A DNA stretch of 64,000 nt from Plantago major. Taxonomy: Eukaryota; Streptophyta; Magnoliopsida; Lamiales; Plantaginaceae. The stretch spans positions 87,050 through 151,049 of the forward strand of contig JAIFAC010000184.1 in the NCBI GenBank assembly GCA_026545765.1, given 5' to 3'. The notes under the pieces were generated by a model that saw only the letters and a program-made list of their open reading frames with translations, searched no databases and had not been told where the DNA came from. Both the position numbers and the translations under genes were made by a program. Shown piece after piece: positions 21,828-32,463 of the stretch; the stretch's first letter is position 1, and the number at the start of each line of letters is the position of its first letter.

Positions 21828-23727
21828 ATGGCTACAAAACATTCGTCTACCCAGAAATTCCAATCTTCTACCACTGGTACTGCTGAAAAGCAAGCACCAG
21901 AGTTGGTTATAGTGAACAATCGATTGGTAGGAGACTTTAATCCCGATCATTGGACTTCAAATCACAGGATGATTTGGGGTGGTGCCATGATTGAGGAGTA
22001 CCTCACGGCTGCTGTTGAAAACCAAGCTGATAGGAAACTGATTCTTGACATGCTTGAAAAGGCACAAATCAAGGGTTTTCAATCTGCTCTTCCCAGTGGA
22101 GTTTCTTCACTAGATGTGTTAGAATTCTACAACAACTCCAGGATTATATCCTGTGTTTCTGAAGGCACTGCAATAGTGTCTATAAAAACTAAGGTCCAAG
22201 GAAAGGAAATCCTTTTAGACTTAACAACTTTCTGTAAGTTGTTTGATCTTAAAAATCTTGGAAATGATTTTGAAATAGACACCAAGGATGAAGATCTCCT
22301 TGAAGGTGTAAAACAGCTGTACAGTGGTGTGTGTGACACTGATAAACAAGATACACCCACTGATTTCAAGCTTGCTGACATCGTAACCGCATATCCGCTG
22401 TTCACCGATGTGCTGGCATGCATTCTTCACAGATGCTTTGATGGTCTACAAGGAGGTGCTGACCAGATAAGCCAAGAACGCTGGATGATGATGTTCTTGT
22501 TGCAACAACAAGACAAAAGGCTGGAAAACCCTTTCAATTGGGGCAAATACGCCTTTATGAAGTTTGTAAAGAAGATTCAAGGCTTTGAGCCTAAAATCGC
22601 TAAGGGACTTGCTGAGCCAAAGGCCACAGTGAGCTATGGTCTAAAGATATGCTACTTGCTGGAAAAGCTTGGCATTGAGCTCAGAGAGAAGGCTGACATA
22701 GCCAACAGTAACCTACTCTACAAATATGAGTATACGAACTTGATGAAAAAGGTTACTAGATCTCAGAAAGGTTCCAAGAAACGAAAGACTGAAGAGGTAT
22801 CTGAGGGAAAAGTTGCGACCAAAAAGTCGAGAACTTCACGAAAGAAGTCTGCTGGCAAATCAGAAGGCACACCCATTGAGGTTGTCGATTCCCAGATACC
22901 TGCCGCCACTGCCGATGAACTCATCAATGCAGATGAACTCATCAATGCTGCAAAAGAGGTATCAACCACTGAACAAGTAGACTCAGCAAGAGAAAGTGCT
23001 TTCAGAAACGTCAAGACTACTGCTGAAAGCCTTGCTGATGAACTTATCAATGATGCTAAAGAAAGTAGTGGTAGATACCAAGCCCTATCTACAGAAACCG
23101 CATGGATTATGGACCAATAAGTTCCTAATGCTGATGAGAGCTCTGACGATGAAGATGATGATTTAGTTATCTCTCAAGTCCTAGAGAAATAAAAAAGGAC
23201 TAAGGTTACTGAAAAAGTAACTAGTGAAGAGGTATCCAAGAAGAATCCACACCACAAAGTTGTCAACAAGCACCTGTTTCAAATGTTGCTGAAGAAGCAA
23301 CTGTGTCCAAGGTCACTGGACAAATTACACCATCAGAGTAAGAAAGACTGAAGCATATTGAAGATTCTCTGATGAGCAATACTCTAGTGTTGGAGGATAC
23401 TGCCATTGCCTCAATACTCAAAATTCTGTCTCAAGCACAACAACCACAACAACCAGATGTGGATACTGCTGAAATGGTACTTGAGTTACAGATACCAGCA
23501 TCTTTCCTTGCTGAAGAAAATCCTGCAAAAGAGCAGGTTCCCCAACTCAATGAGAGGGATCAAACTGAGACATCTACTCAGAATGATCAACCAGGGGAGG
23601 CAACTGAGTTGCATACTCAGGAAAGGTCCGGCACCAAACTTCAAACAAAGAAGCTGAAATGGAATAACAAAACCAACGCATGGAAGGGTCACAAGTTCTA
23701 GAGACCAATCAGCCTGACATTGCTCAG
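21828..23727 (+). CDS. Post-pol ORF exon 1 (plant-transposon-protein-like domain)
   Basis: Open for 430 residues from ATG 21828 to a stop at 23118. A second in-frame stop at 23188-23190 and a frame change follow before the first donor (23727/23728). Residues about 20-330 are a compact helical region: DHWTSNHRMIWGGAMIEEYL, DVLEFYNNSRIISCV, VQGKEILLDLTTFCKLFDL, ERWMMMFLLQQQDK, WGKYAFMKFVKKIQGFEPKI. The FYNN...V...V(K/Q)G pattern resembles the 'putative plant transposon protein' domain found in plant retroelements. A basic KKRKTEE...KKSRTSRKK segment (possible nuclear signal) and repeated ADELINA motifs follow. No signal peptide or membrane segment, so not envelope-like. Exact role unknown. Confidence 0.75.
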
Positions 23728-24568
23728 GTAGCTGAATGGTTTAACTCTTTACTTGTGATATTTTTGTGTCTGATAAATCTTGTTATTTAATGAAATTTCT
23801 TTGTTACAGGATGATTTAGAAACATAACAACAAGAGGAAGCTGTAAAGCTTACCTCAGAATCTGAGAAGGAGGCTTCCATAGCCTCATCACTTAAGGAAC
23901 AGGAGCATGTCTCACAGGTTGAGAATAATTCCTTAAGATATAACTCAGATATGTGCTTTGTACACTTGACTAATAAGTGTTTGTTTCTAATAGGCTCCAA
24001 CTGAGAAGAAAAATGAAGAGACTGAAAAGTTTATCTCTTCAGAGAAGAATCCAGAGACTTCCAAGGTCTCTGAAGAACGAGTATCTGAACCTTCTGTAGA
24101 GAAGGTATTTCATTCAGATATCTATATTCTTCAAAGAACAAATCTCTGATCATTTTTCTCAAACTAACACATTCTACTTAACAGGTTTAAAAAGAAGTAG
24201 AAGTTGTTGAGGAGTTGCCCACTCAATCCTCACAACATATGGAAATTGATGAGGCATCAAGGCCTTCATCACAAGAAAAGATTCCAGAGACTGCACAAGT
24301 CTCTGAGAGACAAGTATCTGAGCCTCCAACGGAGGTAGTTGAGAGACAAGTGTTATGTTTCTAATCTCAGGTTCAAGCAGAAAGAAAGGTTGATGAGGAC
24401 CAGACTTCCAAGTCCCCACCTCACAACAAGATATCTGAGGAACTCCCTACCTTAGTAGTACAAGTCTCTGAGCCTGATGCATTCATTCAGGTAACTCAGA
24501 AACCTAACTACACACTTACTCAGATATCTACACAAGTTTTGAATCTAACTCAAAACTCTTTCTTTCAG
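23728..24568 (+). CDS. Post-pol ORF exons 2-5: tandem Glu/Ser-rich mini-exons
   Basis: Five GT-AG introns split this stretch: 23728-23809, 23918-23993, 24105-24184, 24335-24370 and 24491-24568. The exons between them are 108, 111, 150 and 120 nt, all phase 0 at both ends. They share a theme: ESEKEASIAS, SSEKNPETSKVSE, SQEKIPETAQVSERQVSEPP, HNKISEELP. One stop (DDLET*QQ) and a TAA near the start of exon 4 are the only lesions. Intron 4 is only 36 nt here but about 80 nt in copy B. Introns 1-3 and 5 are 76-82 nt, a normal plant size. Splicing is inferred from the sites and from conservation in B and C. Confidence 0.7.
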
Positions 24569-25099
24569 GCTCAAACAAGTGTGCCAAAGATTTCTACATT
24601 CTCAACAGAAGACCTTCTTACATTCTTCAAGAACCACACACTCAAGAAACATCTCAAGTGTTTCAGAAAGTGGCAAAAGCTCAGATGCTCAGATCTGACT
24701 GAATTAACAAAGGTGACTGATCACCAATTGAGAAGAGTCAGAGCTTTTGACTTGGAGAATTATGTCCATGCTATGTTCCCAACAGAGCAGTACTCTTTTG
24801 CTACTCTGATGCATAAGGACTTTATCAAAGAAGCTGCACACAAGCTCATAGAAGCTTTTGAGAAAGCAAATGGTCGCACTGCACGCAGATGGCATTCTGC
24901 CCACTTTGCCCTGCATCTACAATGCATACCCTCTGAACAAGAGGAGGTAAATGGGCAAATGATCACTATTCCAGAAGTGATCAATCTGGTCTCTGAAGAT
25001 GATGAAGAGAAGGAGACTGATGAGAATGACTATGAAGATTCTCCTTCTGACCATCACAAGGATGAGGATGATAAGAAGGATGATGATGATGCCCCTGCA
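24569..25099 (+). CDS. Post-pol ORF exon 6, interrupted by CACTA element
   Basis: Opens directly at an acceptor (TTTCTTTCAG) and reads VPKISTFSTEDLLTFFKNHT, KHLKCFRKWQK, then YSFATLMHKDFIKEAAHKL, EEVNGQMITIPEVINLVSED and a long acidic stretch (EENDY..., DDKKDDDDAPA). The CACTA element enters after codon GCA at 25099 and the frame picks up at 30201 with the sequence seen uninterrupted in copy B (about 50503). Function unknown. The helical part is conserved in C (about 62160-62580). Confidence 0.7.
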
Positions 25100-25796
25100 C
25101 ACTACAAGAAAATCATTAAAAAACGACGTTATGGGGCGACGGATTTTATCCGTCGCCCCATAACGACGGATCGCTAATTGGGGCAACGGATTCTATCCGT
25201 CGCCCCGTTTGGCGACGGATAACTTATCCGTCGCTAAATTGGGCGACATATAATTATTATCCATCGCCCAAGTTTGACTTTAAAAAAAAAATGAAATTAT
25301 TAACGACGGATAATTTTATCCGTCGTTAATATTTTTAATTAAAAAAACAAAAGGGGCGACGGATAGATTATCCGTCGCTACGGGGCGACGGATACCTATC
25401 CGTCGCCCTAAATAGTGACAGATCGCCTCTGGGCCGATGGATACGTGTCCGTCGGCCCAGAGGGTTTTATGGACCGGCAGAATGCAAGCAGAATCAGTTC
25501 TTCTTCATTCTTCTTCCTCATTCTCCTCTCTTCGATTTCCGGTGAATTCTTCGTTATTCCGGCCAATATTGGTGCCTAATCGAAGCTCGTGTGACAAGGA
25601 GTTTGGTTCTTCGATCATTTTCAGATTTCTACCGATTAATCAAGGTATTTTGGCTAAAACCCTAGTTTTTAAAAATTTGGGGATTTTGTTTATTTTGATT
25701 AATTTGAGAAATTATATGTATATATGATAAGTATGTAGTAGTTAGTTTAGTTAATTTGATCAATTATATGTAATTTGATATGTAATTTGTTGAATT

Positions 25797-25798
<2 letters not shown>

Positions 25799-25877
<79 letters not shown>
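25799..25877. repeat. (AT)n microsatellite inside the CACTA element
   Basis: About 79 nt of pure AT dinucleotides, followed to about 26170 by loose repeats of 'gtatgtagt' and 'agttaatttgatatgt'. The region between the left subterminal repeats and the DUF4218-like frame is otherwise non-coding. Confidence 0.95.
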
Positions 25878-25881
<4 letters not shown>

Positions 25882-26339
25882 GATAGTTAGTTTAGTTAAT
25901 GATATGTATATATGTTAGGTATGTAGTATGATATGAATGTATGTAGTATGTTAAGTTTGGTATGTATGAATGTATGTAGTTAGTTTGATTTGTGTGTTAA
26001 GTATATATAGTTAGTTTAGTTAATTTGATATGTTTGTTAAGTATAGAAGTATGTAGTTTTGATTTGATAAATTTGTATGTTAAGTATGTAATTTGATATG
26101 AATATATGTAGTAATTCGATATGTATATAGTAATTAGTTAATTTGATATGTATGTTAAGTATATAATATATGTACTAAGAGGTTGAAATGGTTAAAATAT
26201 ATGCCCAATTTTGTAACATATCGAACACTTAATTAATAATTAATTTATAAGGAACATATAATAATTAGCAATTAACCTCCACAATCTTCTTATCCGAATT
26301 GGAATCGATCTAATAAATTAAGGCACAAGGGTGGTTCAT

Positions 26340-26790
26340 GATAAAGTGTTGGAAAATCTTGAAAGGAACATACCATTGATTCTATGCAAGCTCGAGCGTA
26401 TCTTTCCACCGAGCTGGTTTGATTCTATGTAGCACTTGTCGGTTCACTTTCCTCATGAAGCGAGACTTGCTGGACCGGTTCAGTATCGATGGATGTATCC
26501 ATTCGAGAGGTACTTGGGGAAATTGAAGAAGTATGTCAACAACAAAGGTAAACCTGAAGGTTCGATTGCCAATGCCAACATTCGAGAGGAAACTGCAACC
26601 TTCTGCTCTTATTACTTTGACGAACACGTCCCTACGAAGACATCAAGGCCGGCTCGAAACGCAGACACATTTGTAGTTCAAGCGGATGATGAGTTTTCCC
26701 TATCTGTCTTCAGGGTATCAGGGAGACGTCTTGGTGCAGCTAAGAAAGAATATCTTACGGATAAAGAGTTGAAAGCAGCTTAATATTATG
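26340..26790 (+). pseudogene. CACTA TNP2 C-terminal region (DUF4218-like)
   Basis: Begins ENLERNIPLILCKLERIFPPS, a stop at about 26430, then HLSVHFPHEARLAGPVQYRW, MYPFERYLGKLKKYV and ANIREETATFCSYYF. This is the DUF4218 domain that follows the transposase domain in plant TNP2 proteins. The preceding Transposase_21-type catalytic domain is absent, replaced by AT-rich repeats. The frame closes at 26781. Confidence 0.85.
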
Positions 26791-26989
26791 TCCTCACGAA
26801 TTGTGCTGAGGTTGACCAGTATATGGTACTATTTGCGAGGTGAGCAACCATTTATTTAAATTTTAATATAGCTACGCAAGTCTCTACTTCAATTATAGAC
26901 TTATCATCGAATCAATGTTTGCAGTTTTTTCAAAAAAAGTTGTTTGGAATAAAATCCTCAGATGACAGAGGATACAATAGAGGAACTAC

Positions 26990-27600
26990 TTGACTCTAAA
27001 ATTCCTACAGAATTTCCAGATTAGTTCCGAGAGTATGTCCAGAATCCAATTAACAATGTCACATGCATATACTTAAAGGCTCTCGCAGACGGGCCATTCA
27101 AAAAGGTCTACACATTCCCAGGTTATATAGTCAATGGCCTTAGGTTCCACACGACTGAATGTAACACGCCATGGCGACAAGCAACTCCGGTGTGTGTTAA
27201 GGGTGCGTAAGATTATGGAGACGCTACTTTGTTTGATTTCCACAAAGAAGCTAAAACGAATTGTGAGGATTGAATATTCTAGCTTGCCATTGAAACGAAC
27301 CTTCTTGTTTGATGTTGAGTGGTATGATCCTAATCCAGGAGGTACGAGGAAGAACGAGCAGTATGAAATGGTTGATGTGAACCAAAAGAAGAGGTACCGA
27401 ACCAAGTATGAACCATTTATTCTGGCGACTCAAGCACGACAAGTGGTGTTTCTTGAATATCCAAGCAGGAAACGCGATAAGGGGGAATGGTTAGATGCGG
27501 TACCTATTCGTGCTCGCTCGAAAGTGGAGTACATTGAGAAAGACGACTCAATTACCAACAAGAGGATGTCGATAAACAAGCAGAAGATCCCATAGAAGCA
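26990..27600 (+). pseudogene. CACTA TNP2 distal region (DUF4216-like)
   Basis: After a gap and frameshift the same gene continues with YVQNPINNVTC and KKVYTFPGYIVNGLRFHT, then a frame change, and FLFDVEWYDPNPGGTRKNEQ, YRTKYEPFILATQARQVVFL and DKGEWLDAVPIRAR. This is the DUF4216 domain at the C-terminus of plant TNP2 transposases. It is split over two frames. Confidence 0.8.
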
Positions 27601-27787
27601 GATGATGAGTTGTTTGATCTGCAAGAGGACCAATATGTAGACTTAGAGGACGGCGATAACGGTATATTATGTGTATTATAACTAGTTAGTAGTTGATAAC
27701 ATTTGAGTAATTATATGTGTTATTATAACTGCTCAGATTATAACTCGTACTAACACATTTTATTGTATTTATTACATGTTTTTGCAG

Positions 27788-29610
27788 ATGCCGCGACAGA
27801 GGCCGTCCACCTATCGTCCCCCACCACGCAGCCGGCCGCATGATAGTAGTGGTGGGTCGGGGATAGGGTCAGACGACAGGGAGGGCTCCGATGGTCAGGG
27901 CAGCAGGTCTCGGATTCCTGAGACCCCCCGGGCAGGAGAGAACAAAGTGGCTCTACCAAATAGCCAGACACATGCTGGAGGACGACCACGATGATTGTCC
28001 CTACCTCGTGTTCGATCCAAACCATCCCAACATCACGTGGGACGGCTTGCCTGTGATTTTCCTTGTTGGTCATGCCAAGTAAGTGTTATACATTCTTCTT
28101 AAATATGTAAAACATAACTTATAATGATAGTTGACAAGTATAAATTGTTGTACTAAAGTAATATGTATTCGCTTCAGATCTTATACATTGACAACAACTT
28201 ATGGCCTCGGGAGGTGCACAACAAACTAGGTGACATCTTCCGGAGCAGGAGAGAGCCACCGGGGCAGGGTGGTGAGTGTTGGAGCCACATCTCGGAGCGC
28301 ATGAGGGCCGAGTACTTCGATGAGCTGAGGGTAAGTTAAAATATGGCATTCCTTCGTTTGTAATTATAATCGTTTTAATATGAGTGGTATGTTAGCCACT
28401 GTATGTGAGTGGTATGTTAGCCACTTTATTTGGGTGATATGTTAGTCACCATTGTGTTAGTAAAATTTAGGACAATGTGAGTGGTATGTTAGCCACTATA
28501 TGTGAGTGGTATGTTAGCCACTTTGTTTGGGTGATATGTTAGTCACCATATCTCAATGTTGTTGTATCTTGTTAAATTGATGTAACATGGTGAGGTTATA
28601 CATGTATCGACTTTCGATGTTGTATGAAATTGGGAGTGTAGAAGGAGTACTTCATTTCAAGAGTTGATCCCACAGATCTGGCGTGTTTACGAGACTGTGG
28701 GATCCAAATTGTACAGGGATATGGTCTGTTCGTGGAAGGCCATTCGGGATCGGGGTGGCCCAATCCCTCCACAGTCGATGCAATGGAGTGGGCCTTTTGG
28801 GATGCTCATCGGCGAATCGATTTCCGTGACGCTGCTCGACCAACAGTAACCGACATCCTGACCGACGGGCAGAAGGGTGGTTCACCACCTTGGGAGGCGA
28901 TCTACTGTCACTGATTATTATCAATCGGTGCGTATATATGTGTTTTGCAATCTAGCATTACGGTATGTATTGTGTCTCTGTTGCTCTATTACTTGTAGAT
29001 GATAAATTGTTGACTAGATTTGGTTTGATTCAGGTGGCACGGGGGGAGGTGACATCCAAGTATGCCATCTTCAAGAAGGCCAAGGTATATGGGTATGGAC
29101 CGATCCGGCCTCGCCTATCATGTATGTTTATGTTGCTTAAAGTTCATATTTGTACACTATTACAAGTTATTTTTGAAAACAAGAATCGATCATGATATCT
29201 CGCTATTTACGATTTCAGCCGAGGTTGATGCTCAGTAGCGAGGCAGAGGAAGAGACGGTGAGGAGTCACAATCAACAAGTTGACAACATCTTCTTAGAGG
29301 TCAACCAACCGGACAAGAAAGGATTTAATATATGGACTCTGGAGCCTCTTTGAGCTTGGTCATAGTCCGGTGCTCATCATCATCCCAATAGCCTAGACGT
29401 CCGGTTTACACATGTGACCGTGTATCGGAAATGGTGCAACAGTGTCCGGGAACAAAGTTGCTTCCTAACTCAAGAGATGGAGCAATAAAGGGACGAGATG
29501 GAGCGGCGCGACAGAGAACGAAGGGAGGAGAACGAGCGCCTTCGGTTACAGATGGAGCAGTTCATGTCCCAATTCCACCATCACCCACACCCACCCCCGT
29601 CTGATAGCTA
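27788..29610 (+). pseudogene. CACTA second gene (Ptta/En/Spm regulatory protein)
   Basis: Starts MPRQRPSTYRPPP (27788), a Pro/Ser/Arg-rich N-terminus. The fragment WPREVHNKLGDIFRSRREPP...CWSHISERM (28200-28330) ends at a GTAAGT donor. VYETVGSKLYRDMVCSWKA (28685-28735), EWAFWDAHRRIDFRDAARP (28785-28845) and a coiled basic tail (MERRDRERREENERLRLQME, about 29500-29560) then match the plant 'Ptta/En/Spm' family in order. Introns separate the parts. It corresponds to the TNPA-type protein that binds subterminal repeats. Frame changes leave its activity doubtful. Confidence 0.75.
28381..28553. repeat. Minisatellite in an intron of the CACTA second gene
   Basis: Six units of the type GAGTGGTATGTTAGCCACT / GGGTGATATGTTAGTCACC, arranged as two sets of three. 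Each unit is a small imperfect inverted repeat (GTGGT...GCCAC). Confidence 0.85.
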
Positions 29611-30200
29611 GTTAGTTATGTATCTGTATGTTCGGATTTTTTTTCATATTTACACTTGTGTGGATAATTTCTCCAGCTCCGGATATTACTTTTTTTATTC
29701 AAAATTTATTGAAATATTTTCCGTATTATTCATTTATTATCGAACATTATATTGATTAAATAGGTGAACTACGAAAAACAGGGATTAATATGAAATAAAT
29801 AGTGACGGATTAATAGTGACGGAATTAGTGACGGATTCACAATGACGGAATTAGTGACGGAATTTCAGATTCCGTCACTAATTCCAATAATATATTGGAC
29901 GACGGATAGAATCTATCCGTCGCTAAATATAACGACGGATAGAATCTATCCGTCGTTATATAACGACGGATAGAACTGGACGACGGATAGATTGTATCCG
30001 TCGTTATATTTCGATTAAAAAAAAAAGTCAAATATATAATATGTCGTCCAATCCGTCGCGAATTGGACGACGGATTATCTATCCGTCGTCCCAGCTCCAG
30101 GGGGCGACGGATTTTCTATCCGTCGCCATAGCTGGGGCGACGGATCATTGGGCTTAAGCGACGGATCTATCCGTCACCCCAGCCCAGTTTTTTTGTAGTG

Positions 30201-31190
30201 GCACCAGGGACAGGAGGGATTACATAGAGGAAGAATGCCTCAGCTGCAGAAAAGCACACTGAGAGGACATCACAACAATCCCCTCCTCCATCTCCTCAGA
30301 AATCCACCCATCCATCTTCCCAACAACAAAAGGACACTATTGAACAAGTAGTTTAGCACTCTGAGGAAACAACTCAGAAGATATTGAATACACAAACCAG
30401 AGCTGCTCAACTCAAACAACTGTTGGAAGAAGAACAACAGCTCCATCTTCAACTGGAAGAAGAGCTAGTTAAATCCAGAGATAAGCTTAATAAGATTCAA
30501 GATCAATACTTGCAAGAAATGGTAGCTTACTCTGAGGTCAAGGAGCTCCAGGATGCTGTAAATGCAATTGCTAAGGAGCTAGATACTGAAGAAGTATCTG
30601 AAGCAAAGCATGATGCTAAGGCTGCATCACCATCAAAAGATATACCATCCTCCTCTCTAAAAGGAAAGAAGCCCATCTCTGAGATGGTTGCTGGACTAGA
30701 AAATCTTGAAAATGTCCAAGAGGATGAAGATCACTGGGCTAATGACTCAGATGATGAAGAAGAGAAGAAATTGGTAGAACACCGAAATGAGAATTTGGTG
30801 ATTTCTCACTTGAAAAGGAAGCAAATTGCTCCTGAAATCTTCAACCAACTGCCAAATATCCACGACTCCAATGAATACTTGACCAGATTTCAAGTACTGT
30901 CTAAACTGCATAAGGAGTTATCTTCTCAAAATGAAGCCGCCATTACATCAGTCCCTCCAGAGATGAAGACCTTCACTGAGCTCATCACTCAGAGAACAAC
31001 CACCGTCATTGCTCAGAGAGACCTAGGCATGGTAAAGGATGATGATGTATCATTAGCTGAAAAAGCTTTTCATGAGGCAAGTTACACTACTGGAAAAGCA
31101 GATGCCATACTAGGCCCATTGGCAGAGCTCACTGATAAGGACAATGGACTTATCAAACAAAATCAGGAGCTCAAAGTCAACTTCGGTTAG
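30201..31190 (+). CDS. Post-pol ORF continuation: acidic coiled-coil region
   Basis: Resumes exon 6 after the CACTA element. It is Pro/Ser/Gln-rich to about 30380 with an in-frame stop near 30353, then open for 268 residues from 30384. QLKQLLEEEQQLHLQLEEEL and EMVAYSEVKELQDAVNAI form a coiled coil. KGKKPISEMVAGLENLENVQ and a DDEEEKK acidic run follow, then SHLKRKQIAPEIFNQLPNIH and TTVIAQRDLGMVKDD. Copy B has the same order at 50620-51480. No enzymatic motif seen. Confidence 0.65.
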
Positions 31191-31866
31191 TCACGCTTAT
31201 AACTACTTACAAGGACATTTTGAGTCTCTCTCGTATCCTTTATGAGACTTAGTCACCAACAATGACTAAGGGGAAGGATTGTACAACTGACCTCAAAGTC
31301 GGGGAATGGGAAGAAGGAGAAGGATATAAGAAGAAATCGAGTCGGTGCCGCCAGAGGAAGAAGAAACAAGAAAACTTCCCAGCCACCACTCAGAATCAAA
31401 GAGCCCTCCTCAAGTCAAGCTACTTCCCAGAAACCAACTGAAGGAACTTCAATGGTAACAAGGGCCATGGAACAAAAACCTCCAAGGAGTACCAAGGCTC
31501 CAAGGAGAAGACAAGTAAAAGGGATTGAAGAATCTTCTGAAGAAGAAGAAGAAGGCCAAATCAAATCCCTGGGCAATGAAGAAGGCTGCAAAACTTTCAC
31601 AAGAATTAATCTTGATGATGATGATGAAGAGACTGATGAAGATGAAGCTCCTCTTCACAGAAAAAGAAAAATTGATAGCCTAACTGAGCCCATAGCTGCA
31701 AAGCCTTTGGCAGCTAAAACACCCTCTGGAAATACCAAGTCTATCCAGAGTGGCTCTTCAAGCAATCCCCCAAGGGAAAATTCAAGGCAAAGGAGGAATA
31801 GACTAAGAGCTGAAAAGAGAAAAAAGTCAACTTCCACTCAGGCCATAAGAAGCCAAAATTGAGTAT
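31191..31866 (+). pseudogene. Post-pol ORF basic/acidic linker, frameshifted
   Basis: Frame changes near 31190 and 31440. Recognisable parts are the counterpart of copy B's NFESLLESFVTLSQSTITKE (around 31210-31260, degraded here), RAMEQKPPRSTKAPRRRQVK and ESSEEEEEGQ, an acidic DDDDEETDEDEAP run, then RKRKIDSL and RQRRNRLRAEKRKKS. Low complexity with alternating charge and possible nuclear localisation signals. Confidence 0.55.
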
Positions 31867-32463
31867 GTGAAGACTGATAACAACTCCTCTGTCTACAGGT
31901 GCATAAATCAGAAAAATGGCTACTGGATTCTGGAACTCAAGCATTTACTGCTAAATTCAAGGTTTCCAGAACCAATCCATAAACAACTCATGGCATGGAG
32001 AAAAGACAAACCATTCTTGATTAACACCAGCCACATAAAAAACTGGTTGGATTTTGAAGTTATCAACAGAATAAAAGCCATGAAGAAGGACCTCTCTGAT
32101 GAATGTCCTTATGGAAAGCCAGATGATGTGCACAAAATTCCCAATCTAATTGGAATAGGCACAAGGGCAAGACTTTTTGTGGAACCCTATGAGTCCTTCT
32201 ACATGGATGAAGAACAATACAAGGGTGACATTAAATATCTGAGGATCATATATGATTATTTCAAGCTATCATATATCAAGATTGTGCATGCCTGGATATG
32301 GGGCAAGTATCTGTGGGTCAAGCATTTTGTCAAGAAAATTCCTACCAAAACCTACAAAGAAGTCTGTGGATTTGCCAGAGACACAGAGATAATTGTCAGA
32401 ACTCTTCTCTATGACTACTCTGATGGTATAAGAAGGTTTGGTGATAGAAAATTTGTAGATTGA
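31867..32463 (+). CDS. Post-pol ORF conserved C-terminal domain, unknown function
   Basis: 198 residues without a stop, of ordinary globular composition (Trp, Tyr, Ile and Lys rich), unlike the low-complexity part before it. Key stretches are GYWILELKHLLLNSRFPEPI, LINTSHIKNWLDFEVINRIK, IPNLIGIGTRARLFVEPYES, YFKLSYIKIVHAWIWGKYLW and VKKIPTKTYKEVCGFARDTE, ending RRFGDRKFVD. The sequence in front (EAKIEYVKTDNN) suggests it is the end of the same protein after a small frameshift at about 31855. I do not recognise the fold. It contains no zinc or nuclease motif. It is about 390 nt upstream of the 3' LTR. Confidence 0.65.
   Translation: MKTDNNSSVYRCINQKNGYWILELKHLLLNSRFPEPIHKQLMAWRKDKPFLINTSHIKNWLDFEVINRIKAMKKDLSDECPYGKPDDVHKIPNLIGIGTRARLFVEPYESFYMDEEQYKGDIKYLRIIYDYFKLSYIKIVHAWIWGKYLWVKHFVKKIPTKTYKEVCGFARDTEIIVRTLLYDYSDGIRRFGDRKFVD

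Larger units (their letters stand above)
25100..30200 (+). mobile_element. CACTA (En/Spm) DNA transposon, 5101 nt
   Basis: Ends are CACTACAAGAAAA and TTTTTTTGTAGTG, flanked by the 3-nt duplication GCA (25097-25099 and 30201-30203). The empty site is visible in copy B (GCCCCTGCACCAGGG). Both ends carry arrays of CGACGGAT / ATCCGTCG subterminal repeats in both orientations (25120-25450 and about 29810-30180), the usual binding sites of CACTA regulatory protein. Internal genes run on the plus strand, but the catalytic part of the TNP2 transposase is missing, so it can only move with help. Confidence 0.97.

Noticed and set aside
25799..25877. AT tract as a centromeric or replication feature
   Set aside because: It sits inside a CACTA element and is an ordinary microsatellite.
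28381..28553. Regular spaced repeats as a CRISPR-like array
   Set aside because: Units are nearly contiguous and self-similar with no unique spacers, and the genome is a plant.
21828..32463. Post-pol ORF as an envelope gene, as proposed for some Sireviruses
   Set aside because: No signal peptide, no membrane-spanning segment and no glycoprotein-like cysteine pattern. The composition is acidic, basic and coiled-coil, with likely nuclear signals.
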